Shown here piece by piece: positions 14,238-27,931 of a stretch of 64,000 nt of DNA; position 1 is the first letter of the stretch, and each line of letters opens with the position of its first letter. The notes beneath the pieces were generated by a model, which ran no database searches, was not told the DNA's origin, and was given only the letters and a program-made list of their open reading frames with translations. A program made the translations under genes and the position numbers. This DNA is from Solenopsis invicta (lineage: Eukaryota > Arthropoda > Insecta > Hymenoptera > Formicidae). The stretch is from assembly GCF_016802725.1 (NCBI RefSeq), contig NC_052664.1:28971275-29035274 (forward strand), in the 5' to 3' direction.

Positions 14238-14310
14238 ATCCTGCAGGATGTTTCTTTGCGCTTCACTAAGCGCCTTAAAACAACGTAATTCGCGTTAGCG
14301 CAAATTACGT
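14238..14310. other. Cluster of three palindromes/hairpins
   Basis: ATCCTGCAGGAT (14,238-14,249) is a perfect 12-bp palindrome. GCGCTT-CACT-AAGCGC follows at about 14,259-14,274. ACGTAATTCGCG (14,283-14,294), loop TTAG and CGCAAATTACGT (14,299-14,310) form a 12-bp stem with one mismatch. Three inverted repeats in 73 bases stand out from the flanks. Confidence 0.65.
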
Positions 14311-17300
14311 CGACGACCCTGCAAGAGACTTAATTACCCGCCACGCCAAATAAAACGCGGTTGCAGTTTCGAAAATGGCAACGACGCTCGCTTTAATCTA
14401 TCTGGATGAGTGCAAATGCCCAGGATATCTTCCGAGTTTATCAAACGACCTAAAATAACAAACTTGCTGGGTAATGCAAGCTACCACCGGTCGCGGCAAT
14501 TATAACTTGCGATGCACTTCGCGCTGAATAATATCGCTCAAGGTAAGAAATAATAAACATTCGCCATCGCGTTCAAAAAGTCGGATAATGAGCAACGAGA
14601 TGTATCAGCGAGGGAAGATACGGCGGAATAAAGTGCGATGCAATTTCCATGAACTTCGCATTTTATTATCGCAACGCGATATGCAGAAGTGTCTAGTACA
14701 GGATAAGAAACTCGACAGTTTCCATATATACATGCAGACTACTATCTAAATGAGAAACGAATCGGAGTATTTATTACTCGATATGTACAAGTAACGAGAA
14801 ATAAATTTCTTCAAAAGTAATATTATAAAAGAAAATTAATAAAATAATAATAAAACGTGCAAAATAATATTTTAAATAATAAATTATTTGTATTTGTGCA
14901 CGCGTGTGTACTCTTCTTTCCATTAAAAAACATTTTATGCGATTAAAAATTATATGATTGACCTCTTATTATCACGATTTTCATAAAAGTTTTCTATACT
15001 ACAACGCAAAAAAAAGGAAAATTAAGAACGAGCTAACCCGTCGCTACAGAGGCCAAGAGTTCGTGGACCACGGGAAATTGCGTTAGATATGCGGAACAAG
15101 TTGCAATTGGAAAAGTTTCGCGGACTCGCAAATCTTCCAAAAACAGCGCAGCAGCCGGCGATGATGAGCGGAAGGCGTAATACGCAAATTGTTAATTTGT
15201 GCAGTTGCCGGAGTCATCAACGAGGAAACTCGCGGTAAAGTATAGGAAATAAAAAAAGTACTCGATAAATAACTTAACATGACAAAGTATGTATCGACTT
15301 TTTTATCTCTTGCCACAGAGACATTAAAAAAATTAATAAAAACGCAGCTTACACAAATTTAATGAGAGCTAAAACATATATACGTTTTTTTTTAATATTT
15401 TATTCAAAAAAGTGTTTTTAAGTACAAAATAGTTTAATTTATTTTAAATAAAAATGCTCGTTAATCAAAATATTTTCAAGATAAAATAAAATATATTACA
15501 ATTTTATTGATCCGCATGTTTATTCAGATTTTTGCGAATTTTCAAAAATACAAATTTTATTTTTCCTCGCATTCTTTTAGTATTAATTAAAAATTAATTC
15601 TAAAGTTCAATTAACTTCAATAGAAACGTATTTTCAAGTTTAAATAAAAAAAATCGTAAACGTCTCAAAATTAATCTAATATCACGTATAACTAGTATGT
15701 ATGAGCGGCCAATATGTGACACTTTCCCGAATAAAAGCCGTTTAATGCAAAGGGAGGAAGAGTGCTTCAAGCGCTGATTTTCTCCCAAGAGGATGTGCGT
15801 GTATCTAAAAGGCTCTCTTCGCGAAAATTTCACGGTGTCTGGGCTCTTTCCTCTTACGAGGAAAAGTTACTGGCTGAGAAATTGATGGTACAGTTGCAGC
15901 GTGAAAATAAGAAGATGTCGATCGTCTTCGAAAAATCTAGCGGAAATCTCAGAGGAACTGCCTTCTATCTTGGCTAACCGCGATGCAGACACTTTTCAAA
16001 CTAGCCAATTCCGATAATTATATTAATCGTTTGAGAAATCAACCAAGTGATTATCTAAAAAAAAAAAAAAAAACGTTGCAATACTAGGAAAGTCAGCAGT
16101 CCAAAAGGTTTGCGTGTCTCGTATATCTCGCCGAAGTACAGTAAACGAAATATTGTCAAACTCACATTTAGTTCACAATACGGAACTATTGAAACTGTAA
16201 TAACCAGACTGTGCTCAAAAGTTAAATAACGACTCTACTCTATTGTAATAAAACAAAAACACTTCTGTCAAAGTGCAATTAAAAATTTGAAGCAGCTTTG
16301 AGATATCAAGTTCTTACATCTCATTACCATTTTTTGTTATAAATAATTAACTTATGGCCTTCAATTATTCACTGTTTTAATAATATAAGCGTGAAACGAT
16401 TGATGTTATTACATAAGCTGGCCTAACAATGCGTTACAGAACTTTAACTAATATGTACAACTTAAATTATATTAGATATCTTTTTGGCAACCGCGCATCG
16501 TTCCGTACTCGTCTTGATTGTAAGATAAATCATAAAATTAATAAAACCAATAATGTATTATATAGCCTATACAAATGATAAAACGTTATGACAATTTTTG
16601 GCAAAAGAAAAAGAAATTCAAAATTACTATGTCAAAAGAAAGAAAAAAAGGGAGAAGGAACATATATGCCGAGCACATCAAGCGCTGTCAAGCGCTGCAA
16701 GCAATATATTTTACTATCGTGTACGCGACATGGAACGTTATTAAAGTTCAAACGTTGACGTTTTGTCTATTTTTCAAAATAAGGAAAAATAGACGCGAAC
16801 ATGAACATACTCTATACAATGTACTAGTTCAGATTTTAAGACACTGATAAAATTTTTCGTTAATAGTAAATCAATAATTAATATCTTATATATATAAAAA
16901 TGACGTTTTTAATGCAAATTATTTTGATTTTTATAAAATTTTCTTAAACGTTTTGGAGATTACCACAAATCGTCATTGTTATGGACAGACCATACAAATC
17001 ACTTGAGCCAAATTGGGTATAACTAGCATTGCACGTTTCAGTACTCGTGCATTAATTTTCATGTCACCTCACTCGCGACGATCCACGTTTGAAAATTTCA
17101 TTTCAATTCCATAAAAAGTTAAAATATAAGCATACGACGGAATGAATATGACAAGGAATAAAGGTTGTGGTATTATTTGAAACTGGTACTCGTTGCTCTA
17201 TGTATTTTATAGTCGCCGGACGTTCACTGGACGTGTAAAAAAATCACAGGCAGGATGTCGGAGCCACCGGTGTGCTTTGGGAATTGTTACGTCAGATCTA

Positions 17301-17679
17301 GGCCGGAAGTTCGTGAAATATTGCGTGAGGATAAACGCTCTTTTAGCGCGTGGCGTTAACTCCCGGATAAAATATTAACTTGTTGGAAAAAACGTGACGT
17401 AAATGCTTCCGCGCGTGAACGAGAACGCAATAGCATAGCGATTTGATCGGTTAAAAAAAAAAAAAAAACGGGCAAAGAGATATTTATTTATAACGGCGAT
17501 ATTTTATTGCGCAAAGTTTCAGCTCCTCGATTTGTATTTCACGGATCACGGAGCAGCTCTGCCTTCATATCTTCTTGAATTCACGAAAGGGTACAATTCT
17601 TTGCACTTTTAAAATAAATTGGATTACGCATCATTCACAATACACCATAATATATCATACGACATCTCAATTTCTAAAT

Positions 17680-17901
17680 CTGAATTGATTTACAGTGAAA
17701 TCTCACTGATTTATAGAGATATACTTATAACGGTGATATTGGTGATTATTCACTGTCTTTCAGCGATTCCGCTTAAGAATAGTGCTCTGACTGATCGGAA
17801 TCAGTATCTTATCACTGAAAGGCAGTGCATGTATCACTGACTGATGTAGTTATAAGTATATCACTGTTCATTGCCTTTCAGTGAATAATACACTGATTCC
17901 A
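17680..17901. mobile_element. Foldback (MITE-like) element, copy 1
   Basis: This is one of two diverged copies of the same roughly 220-bp non-coding element; the other lies near 33.2 kb. Both copies share an identical 20-mer, ACTGAAAGGCAGTGCATGTA (17,814-17,833 here), and a left-arm block reading CTTTCAG, then GCTTAAG. The element folds on itself: GATATACTTATAAC at 17,718-17,731 is the exact reverse complement of 17,849-17,862, and the block around 17,749-17,766 pairs with 17,811-17,829. The right end reads TACACTGATTC; the matching left terminus GAATCAGTGTA is degraded here but intact in copy 2. It has no ORF, so it is probably a non-autonomous DNA transposon. The superfamily is not recognised and no target-site duplication is clear. 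Confidence 0.8.
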
Positions 17902-18632
17902 ATTTAGAGAGCAGACGAATCGTTTTATACGAAGATACTTTAAAACTGAAGTTAATTTATATAAACGATTAGAGATGGAAAGCTTTTTCAATTTTAAAAG
18001 ACACACGTTCGTTTAAAATGTTAATCAACCGACATGAATCTACAATATCTCGAGCTTCCAAACGAATCGAATACGTTCATCCGATTTCGTGAAACCAGAA
18101 CTCCGCAGACTGCCTGATTCATACGTTCTTACATGGTATATCCTTTGATTCCCCACGTCCTTCATCCCATATCTTTCTGAATCTATTCCCGAATTCACTT
18201 CGCAGTCTGCGCGGGATTTGTAGGAATACGATAGAACTTTTCGCACCCCGATCTCCGTGCGCCGCGCCGCGCCGGCATGCGGCAGCGCGAGACGTTCGTG
18301 AGGGCGGATCGTCGACGAGAATGTGGATCGTTGAGGGATGTCGACACGCGTCGTGAAAAAATAATTTCACGAATAACGGAACGGCGACACGTGTTCGTGC
18401 TACGAACAGTTACGCGCTGTGTACCGTAAAAAGCGCGCTATCGACCTCCCGTGCCTGTCCCGATTTGGTATTCATGGGGAGGAACATTAAATGTGAAATT
18501 TCCAACGTCAACCGCGCGCAGGTTTGTAGCCATGAAATAACAGACGGGCAACGAGAAATGAGGCGAGGTAAGAAACGAGAAAGAAACTGTTGCGCCACGT
18601 GAAGGAAGGAAACAAACGTGGAGTTCAATACA

Positions 18633-18702
18633 ACTCCTTCCTTCTCTCTCTTTCTTTCCCTCTTCCTCGCATTACCTTCTTCCTTTTTCTTTTCTTTTTT
18701 GC
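18633..18702. repeat. Polypyrimidine low-complexity tract
   Basis: C/T-rich stretch with short CT and TTTC runs, interrupted only around GCATTA. Confidence 0.8.
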
Positions 18703-19686
18703 TCGTACTTTTCGCGCTCGAACTAGCTTTTCCTTCGAACTCTCGCCGTAACGCCCCGGGAGCGTTGATTCGACGACGGTAACGACCGGGTACACACATT
18801 ACATCCAATCAACCTGATCGAGCCACTGCGATAACTACTGCGTACACACGTTAGTTCCAATTTAATTCTGCCAATGCGCACATCAGCCTCGATATTGTGG
18901 CACAATTATGCGTCGATTGACGGGTAAGAAGCGAGGCGCGGGCTGCCGCGATCTTCGTGTAATTAACCGACGTAATTAGGTCGGCGATTAGCGGGACCAT
19001 GGAGATTTTCGACCGCGCAATCGTTTGCAAGCTGCGACCACCATTTTCCGGCAAATGTATAATGTGGCAGTCGATATGGTATTGCCACACCGCAAATCTT
19101 CTGATGGAAATCAGCTTGGTTGGTGAAACCGCCCATTCGTTTAACTCGCAACAACTTGTTCGGTAAATGCTTTGACTTCTAATAATAGCGTCACGCATTA
19201 TACGATTGTGCTTTCTATACAAAATACACGATAATATAAAGTAGAGAATTTTCCGAAATCAAATTAAATATATTCTGACAAAGTGAATTCGAGTTATATT
19301 GTTACTTTTATCGCATTTAACATCCTCGTTTATCATTTCTTTTTCGAGCTTAAGTCACTTCTAATCTTAGAAATCGAATGTGAATATATGTCATAAACCC
19401 AATATATACTATTATTTCATCAGAGATGATATCGATAGAGAGATCCCCTTCATATCCCAAGTTTTCAATTTTTCGAGAAAGTTTATAAAACCTAAATAGA
19501 TAAAGGAGAAAAAGGCTGAGGTTCTGTGGTAGTCGATACATTGAGATGCCATATATATGAGTTTACAGGACTATTGTCATTCTTTTTATCTGTAGATCTT
19601 CTGACAAAATTGGAATCGATTTAAAAAAAAAGAAAAAAGGAAAGTCACGTTTTCAATAACTGTTGAATTCTACGAATTACACGCGT

Positions 19687-19888
19687 CAAAAAAATTTCTT
19701 GTCTCAAGTAAACATTTTCTTGAATCATAATTTATTAATTCAAATAAATAATTACTTGTAACAATAATTTTTTTGACGAAGATAACATTTCATTGGAACA
19801 AAAAATTATTGTTACAAATAAATTATTTCTTCCCATTAATAAATTAATTAAAAGAAAATGTACTTACTCGAGACACGAAATTTGTTTG
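19687..19888. mobile_element. Large imperfect foldback element (MITE-like)
   Basis: The left arm, about 19,687-19,773, is the imperfect reverse complement of the right arm, about 19,800-19,888. Matching blocks include CAAAAAAATTTCTTGTCTC on the left against the complement CAAACAAATTTCGTGTCTC on the right, then ACATTTTCTT in both, TTTATTAAT in both and TTGTAACAATAATTTTT in both. The spacer is about 26 bp. The arms are about 87 bp with scattered mismatches and small indels, so this is an aged hairpin. There is no ORF. A foldback or MITE-type DNA transposon is the simplest reading. No second copy is seen in the window. Confidence 0.65.
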
Positions 19889-20954
19889 CCATGTGAAAAT
19901 GAAATATCTTCCGTGAACTTGATCGTAATAAATAACGAAACCTTGTTTAGTTAATCTCAGACGTCACTATCCCAGCAGAATATTAATAAAGATTTAACGC
20001 GAGATATTTATTATTTAATACATCAAAAATTTATCGGAAGACGTGTAGTGTCAGGTAAGTGCCGAGATAACGAAACTTTGGGCATTATTGAATTAGGTAT
20101 TTAACAACCATTCGTGACAAACTGATGAGACTTACTGGACTCTACAAATGGTGATAACAATTTTGCTAACTGTCGTTAAATTGCACACACAATACAGAAG
20201 AAATTGGTGTTTCATGTTACCGGCAGACTCTAATATTGTCCTTTCTTCTATAAATACGGGATAAATATACCAAAGAAGATGGCCGTCGCTTCGTGACGGC
20301 GACAATCGTCAATTTACGACGAGTTGTTAACGACGAACGTACGTGCCTCGCTGCAGCTGTGTATATACTGCACCTCGGAAAGCACCTCCCGATTGTTTAC
20401 AATTAATTTGCTCTGTGTCACTTCCGTTGCGTGACTATAGTTACGCACGTGAGCAAATGGTATTTTAGTACTGATACCGCTATTATCTCACAACACACAT
20501 CCTTAATTTGTTTACAACGTCAACTATTTGTTACTTATTACCGCTTCCATTATCTATTTAGGAAACGTGAGTTACCACCATCGACAGGTATACGTATACG
20601 TGTCCACGTATAAATGTACGCGTTGACTACGTCTTAGTTTAATTATTCATTCCAAGTGCTCTGAAAGGGGATCAGCCAAACGGCAATAAACGATCGTCCA
20701 CGATTTCACGGCAATCAGAAGAACTGACGGGCAACAGAAGCTGCGGGATCGAGTCAAAGTGATTTCACGAAAAGCTAAAAGGGAGATGCTGGTAGAAAAG
20801 GTGGCAGGCGTATGAGGGGAAATGGGGAACACTTACCGCGATCGGATCGGGGGAATCTTTTCAAGCGGTTCAAGTCGGCAGACCTAACCCGACTCTGGAG
20901 GATTTACGCGAGATCCGTCGATGAGAAGGTAAAAGACTAGCGAAGTGAGCATCG

Positions 20955-21130
20955 CGCGAACGAAGGTGAAAAGGAATCGAAAAATGGAGAAAAGTAAAGA
21001 AAAGCGGAGAAAGAAAGAGCTGGAAGAAGAACACGTGATTGGAAGGAAGGGGCAAAGGGAGAGGAAGACAGCAAGAAAAAAAAGGAGAAGATGAAAGGAC
21101 GGAAGCAAGTGTAGCAAGATAAGAAAGACT
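20955..21130. repeat. Long purine-rich tract
   Basis: About 175 bases that are overwhelmingly A and G on the plus strand (GAAAAGG, GGAGAAAG, GGAAGGAAGG blocks). It is not a simple repeat. Minus-strand reading gives a Phe/Leu/Ser-rich false ORF. Confidence 0.75.
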
Positions 21131-21736
21131 GACTGGTTCTCAGTTTGCGCTATTTTCTTGTCGTCAGTCCCTAGGAGAGAATAAAAGTTAAGAGAGGCGC
21201 GGAACCAATTTCCCAAAGGTACGCGATCCGAAAAGCAGTATTCTCGTGCAAACGCACGCGTCTACGCGCTACGCGCAGCTCGATTTTCGCTACAGCTTTT
21301 CACATAATGGAATTGGCCGATAAACGTATGGGAGGCTTGTTCCGTAAGTGTCATCGTAAAATTGTTATAAGGTTTTATCAGATAGCGCTGTTACATAAAA
21401 TTCTGCGATGAGATGAAGATTCAATCGAGAAGATTTTAGAATTAGTGTTTATCATTCTTTCTTGTGCTTTGTTTGTACAAATAATTGACGTTGATTTTCC
21501 ATCTTTCGTTTATTTTTATTTTACGGTTTACGATCGCACGTCCAAAACAGCTGCTTCTAAAATCATTCATAAATTTGTAATGTCGAAAAATTCTCAGGAA
21601 AATTTTATGTTTTAAGGCTCTAAACGAAGTGATATCCGGAAATTGTACAGGACTGCGCGCGCCCCTCCAAAATCAATAGAATCTTGAGACTCGCTCCGAT
21701 TTCCCACGATATGCCACGACGAACGATAAAGAAAAA

Positions 21737-21753
21737 AAAAAAAAAAAAAAAAC
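21737..21753. repeat. Poly(A) tract
   Basis: An uninterrupted A-run of about 20 bases, with no recognisable retroelement body upstream. Confidence 0.85.
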
Positions 21754-22771
21754 CAAATCAAGGAGGCAGCCGACGGATGCAGAAAGCGATCTCTACGAAA
21801 GAGGAAATGGAGAGACGGAGACGACACGGTCTGACAGCGTTGGGTGGATGAAAGCCAGTATTAAGTTAATAAGACTCCGCGACGCCCATCGAGAAGGATG
21901 AGTTCTAATTAGATAATTTAATAACACAAAACGAATCGATCGGGTGCGGCAAAGCCCGGGAAAAATAGGAAAAAGGAAGGAAGTGCTCCGAGGCATTGCA
22001 CCAGCAGCTCTCGATCAATTGGAATTTGTCACGTCTTGGTAAACAATTATTGGAAATAGTCGGAGAATTTTTAACCATTCCGTTTGTCGAAGATCTACAA
22101 GCTCCTTCCTGTTCTTTCCATGCTCACGGTATTTGTAATATTAATTTCGAAACATTGAAATATAATAACAATCGAGGAATAGAGAGAACTAAATGGCATT
22201 TTGTATTGAAACAGAAACGGGCTAATGGACACGTAAATAAGAATCTTGTTTTCAAGTTATTTCTTAATGCGCAAAGTTAAAGCCAATTACAACTCTACGT
22301 AGAGAACTTAGCAGCTTCTTCCTTTCGCAAACATATTATAAAAGAAATTAAGAACTTTAAACGCACGCGTGCATATTTCTCCAAATTTTATTTTGCCTCT
22401 CCCTTTATTGTCATTACTTAATATGACTTTGATTAATTAAAGATTTTTTTCAGAAAAGTAAAAAAAATATGTTATTACAAAACTTAAAAAATATATTTAT
22501 GGCACAATTAAATCTAAAAAAAAACCAATAAACGGTTATAGCAGGATCATTGTGCTCAATAATATTTCTTATGTGATTTTATATACATTTTCTTTAAATT
22601 GCGCACCGTTACGTTCAGTTTTAAAATACAGAACCAAAATAATAATGTAATAATATCATAAAATGATAAATTTATTAATACCAATGCTACGCATCTCTAA
22701 TCATATTGATGTTAATAAATACTTTAAAAAGCTGTAAAGAAATTACTGCAAAGAAAAATATTACTTTGATC

Positions 22772-22789
22772 GGGAGGTTTAAACCTCCC
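22772..22789. repeat. Perfect 18-bp palindrome
   Basis: GGGAGGTTTAAACCTCCC is its own reverse complement, with no spacer. Confidence 0.95.
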
Positions 22790-24443
22790 TGCTTTTCGTG
22801 ACGGGCGTCTTAAGAATGTATCCAAATAAGACATTGTAGTTAAATATAGCGGTGCAAAGTTTGTACGAAACTTTATTTCTGTATCACGCCTGAATTGTTA
22901 CAAAATGTTCCGTTTAACAATTGTACTTTCATAGCGTTGTTTCAATCATGAGGTAGCAGAAAGGACTTTCCTTAATCGAATTGATCCAGTGCGACTGTAA
23001 TCGCGCCGCGGTCGCAATGGACGTCATCATTTAAGAAGGACTCGTGGAAAACTCGTTTTGCCCGGAAACCGCGGACTTTCTACGAACAAATAATGCGATC
23101 CGATTCCCTAACTCGCGGAGCACTTTCCCCGATCATCGTCGCGCGAATTCTCAAAAGTTGGATCAGAACTGATCTGATCGTAGGTAAGTGTTCTCCGCTA
23201 CCGAAATCACTCGTCCCTAGCTTCTATGGAAATTTCCCGATTACCGTGGAGAATTTCGCGCGACAGTCTTTCTTCTCTGCCCCTTTCATAGAAAGCTTCT
23301 TCCTTCGCAGCGCTGCTCCATCGTCTCTCCGTTTTATCGACAGACTTCGTGTAATTCTACCGAACGATCGCTTTGACGCGAAGCTTTAATGCAGACTTGA
23401 CGAGGCGGACCTTGCTGGAAAAAAATATGTTCTTAAAGAGCCGTAGGAGAGGTTTTTTTCCCTCGTACAGCGAAGAGAAACGTTAAAATTCAATAAAAAC
23501 GTGAATCTATTATAGAATAAATATCTTTTGTCGAGAAACCAAGAGAAAATTAATTTTTCGTGGATAATGTAAAAATTTATTTTAAACAGATTGCAAGCAG
23601 AACAAATTTAAGAAGAAATTAAAACACATTATGAAAATATAATTTCAATCTGCAATATCTTCCGCGTTATATTTGCGCCTCGCGTAAAAATATGTTATTA
23701 AAAAGCTGAACTTTTACGTAAAGCTTACAAATGTAGAAACTACCAAAAAAATATCCAAAGTACAGAAGATATAGTAAACTATTAAATCGCATTAAATCGA
23801 AAACATTAAATGTAATAGAATAAATTAAAAAAAATAGAATTGTATAAACTAAAACGCAATTTTATTTACAATGAATCGTTATTACAGAAGCAAAAAATTT
23901 AATTCATTTTCATAATGGTTTTTGCAAAAAAACGCCGTAATTAAATTAAATTTCCAAACGGCAGGCAACGTGATGTAACTACACGCTCCCATCATCGGTA
24001 ACTGTAACCCGATAACAATTATTCGTGGCGAGATGAAAATTAATCATCTTTGTAATATAGACGAATATGCACACGTTGCACATATCCCAACTCACTACTT
24101 CCATCAGCAAAAATGAAACTAACTGGTCCGACCGAATTGCGAAGTTGTGTGTTAGCGTGACTCGTTGCGCTGTGATTAAAACCGGAAGAGAGATTTAATT
24201 CGCTCGAAATTCACCGCAAAATCTCTCTTCCACTTCACCGACGACTCGCGCACCGATCTACAAAACCGCAAAAACGTCGACGATCGTGGTGTACGAAACT
24301 TCGTAATGAACGTGAGCCAGATGTTCCCGGAACGAGTCGGAATTATCCCCAGACTTTTCTAAATGACTATCGAGAGAAAGAGAGTGCTCAATCAGAATTT
24401 TTATAAGACCTTACATAACGTTACAAGACCTATCAAACAACAT

Positions 24444-24492
<49 letters not shown>
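24444..24492. repeat. (GA)n microsatellite
   Basis: About 24 GA units with one AA interruption near the start. Confidence 0.97.
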
Positions 24493-24499
<7 letters not shown>

Positions 24500-27400
24500 C
24501 TGATAAATTTAGAAATAAAAATGTTAAATGATCCGTTGAGAAATTCTTATAAAAATGAATTAAAAAGCGGTAACAGAACAGTATCGGATCGGCCAATTTT
24601 ACTCTTATTTCATTTCATTTTTGGAACTTTCGAAAGTTACATCCTTCATTCAATAAATTTCTCTCTCCCTCTAAAATTATACAAAAACCTATTCTGAGTT
24701 ATAACATTAGATAAACTACACTAACTGTATTCATGTACCGTTGGTAATTTATATTTCTAATAAATATGTACAACCATAATGCATATAGTGCTGAGTACCT
24801 TAACCCAAGTGAACTTGGATGAAAAAAAATGTTAAACGGTAACGTAAAACTTTCGAGGTAACAAAATGTCAGAGCAAGCAGGCGAGAAACCATGATTTAC
24901 GAAAGAACGTATTTTTATTCTGGAAACACACGTACGCGAGAATCGCACGCGTATTCTCAGTCCAAGGTGTAGACCACTTTGTTACCCCGTGGCTCTGGCT
25001 AAAGCCCTGCTTTTAAACATTGAAATGCTGCGTTTGCAAATGCTCACGTAGTTACACATGGAATTTTTTTAATGAAACTTCATTCATTTCATCTCAGCAA
25101 TAAAATCGTTCACTAAAATGTGGATATAAATGTTCGCGTGTGGCTTTTCAAACAAAACGCTGTGACCCATGAATAATTATTTAATTAAATAACTATCTAT
25201 TTACTATTAAATAATAATTTAATTGTCTATAGTTCAATAATCTACCGTAGAAAATTCAATGTTCGCACAGTGATGTTTGCGCTATTGGCGTTCAATACAC
25301 CGAATGTCGAAATAATTAATTTACAGTTAATTATAAAATTGATATGGGACTAAAGGCTCCGATAAATGTAAGATAAGTCGTGCAACGATGTTAAAAGGGG
25401 TAACGATCAACATATTGCGTATTTCATTGCTTGACTTTTGCTCCTTTACGCGACTGATAAACTTCAGGTAAATTACTACGATACATAAAGCAATTGCCAC
25501 GATGGCAGCACAATAGACGGTAATTTATCTCGACACATTTACTCGTGTTGTTCATAATTATATCGCCAGCGGCTCGTTATACGACGCGCGCACAATACGC
25601 GAGAGGACATTAACCACCAAACACCCACTTAGGAATGTTCGTTTCAGGCTTTTTGATATTAGGACACTCAAAGCGTTCCAATTAGAGAGTCTGCGCTTTT
25701 ATTATAAATAAAACGCAACAGATGCCTCAGAAAAATAATGGAAATTATTTATGTAATTAAATGATATATAATCATCCTTCAAAATTAGATTCTGTATAGT
25801 TTCATGTATCTTTACAATTATCCAAATTAAAAAATGGACAATATATCAAATAGATATAAGAACTAAGCGCAAAAGTTAGTTAAATATTTTTAAAATGGAT
25901 ACATTTGAAAAGCGTATTTATTTAAAAATAGAAATGTAATTCAATTTGATACGAATTTTTTAGCGTAGCCTGTTACGATAAATAATTTAACGAAATAACG
26001 CGATTTAATCTCTCCTTTCATAGAATTAATTGTATTAATTTGTTTATTTTACGGGATAAAAAAATACAATTTACAAACTTACCGTTTGTAAAAACTGTGA
26101 GTAAATAACGGAGCTAACAACAAAGCTTCGCTCGCGTTAATCATGAGAGATTATATTTTTCTGTTTTAATATATTCTTGAATAATGCATTAAGGAAATAT
26201 ACTCTGCAATATCCGTGAAATAAATTATTCGCGAATATTCTGAGGCGCATAGTGTTAGAAGATATTCCAGACTTATTTCGAAGGGAATAAAGAGTCGCAA
26301 TCTAGTTTTTCCTGTTCCCAGTACTTATCCTAATGCCCGCACTGTCATTAGTCATTAGTTGTTTCAGGAAAAAAAGCTCACGACTCCACGAAGCGCTCGA
26401 GAGAGACTCGATATTTTTGGTTTTAATGGCCGTACCAACTTCGACGGCCATTTCAGAATTATTTTGCATGCACTCGGCCGCCACCCCGTGAATATCCCCG
26501 GGATCATGGTCGGATAATGGTCGGTGATATGCAACTATGTTACACAAAGAATTCCTGCCAGAACAAGAGTTTTTGCCCGGGAATCAACGTGTAATGGAGG
26601 AAATGCAAATTTAATGGATGACTTTCAATCGGCGCGCATAAATCGTCAAAGATTTCTCGCAAACGAAGAGCTTCATTTCTCCAGGCATTCTCCAGGTAAA
26701 ATTCTCAAGATTCATAAATGGCTGGCATGGCCTATACACCCTCGGTTTTAATTGGCAAGTCTCAGATCTCAAAATATATAACGAGAGGAGAAAAATTTAC
26801 GTTTAATTTAACATTTACCGCTGCAATTAGATGATTTGCAAAAAGTTTCACTGCCAATTGCGAGTTCGAATATTTGGCATCTCTCTGAGACGCAGCGACT
26901 TTTACTAGTATTGCATATATTGATTTTAGACCTTCAGCAATTTGCACGTTATCTTTGACTTGTTTTTCTTATCAGCTAATTATACTTCTTCCTTTAAAGC
27001 TACAATTTCCTCGTATAAATACGCCAACTAACTTTTTTTTTATGAAGAGACTTTCTATATGATACCGACGATAGTGAGATTTATGATCGTCCCTGTAATC
27101 CCGACACTATTGTAATCGTTAATAGCAAAATCCTGTCACGTTACTCGTTATTGCCGCACTGTTGTCAAAACGCAATCTATAAATGTAAATGTTATTGTCA
27201 TGATAACAGACCTTTTGACGTCATAACTGACAAATGTAGATAAAATATTATAAAATTCAAAATAAAAAAATATCGTTTGATATACAACGTAGCGTCGAAA
27301 TAAAACAAAATAAATTGACTTGAAAACAATTACGAAAATACGATTAACATATTTCAAAGAAATAAAATAATATTGTGACATTTACAAATAAAATTATGTT

Positions 27401-27885
27401 TAATTAAAAATGTAAATTTATCACACTTGAATTTTTGTCGTAACGAATAGATTCAAAAAATTGGTTTAAGTGTTATTATTATAGTTACAAAATGTTTCCA
27501 ATAGACATATTTAAATAATTTTAAGAGTTAATTTAATTTATGTCGATAAGGTAATAGAAAATTATTTTACATAATTGTTTCGAGAATATTATCCTTTGTG
27601 TTGGCGTTGCCACTATCTAATTTATAAACTGCTTACCATAAATGGAACTATGATTCCGTAACAATCGCGGACAAATGAATAAACTAGCTCTAGTAATTTC
27701 TCCATTAGTACACGGAATTTTTTTCCCTCGTTGACGTATTCAACTTGAAAATTACTGCGTCTCATGACGTCATTCGAAAACGAAAAAAAAAGAAAAAGAA
27801 AAAATGAATCGCATCCAATTACTCAAACTGCACCGATTGTCGGTTGGTGAGGCAACTCGAGCGAGAACCTCGAGGACACTAAGAG

Positions 27886-27931
27886 CTCTTTCTCTCTTCT
27901 CTTCCTCCCTCTCTCTCTCTCTCTCTCTCTC
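27886..27931. repeat. Polypyrimidine tract with (CT)n
   Basis: 46 consecutive pyrimidines ending in a CT run. It produces the Glu-Arg repeat in a 154-codon minus-strand ORF, which is therefore not credible as a gene. Confidence 0.95.

Larger units (their letters stand above)
11000..17640. other. Non-coding unique DNA
   Basis: Apart from the mariner-type terminus (11,981) and the 14.3-kb hairpins, nothing specific is seen. From 12,160 to 15,080 there is no ORF worth naming on either strand. A poly(A) run lies near 16,058 and another near 17,452. Confidence 0.6.

Noticed and set aside
20040..20060. Perfect donor-like CAG-GTAAGT, considered as an exon end or recursive splice site
   Set aside because: No pyrimidine tract precedes it as a ratchet site would need, and the sequence upstream is not coding-like.
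25425..25475. Pyrimidine-rich stretch followed by TTCAG-GTAAAT, considered as a recursive splice site
   Set aside because: The donor half is weak and purines interrupt the tract. Only spliced reads could rescue it.
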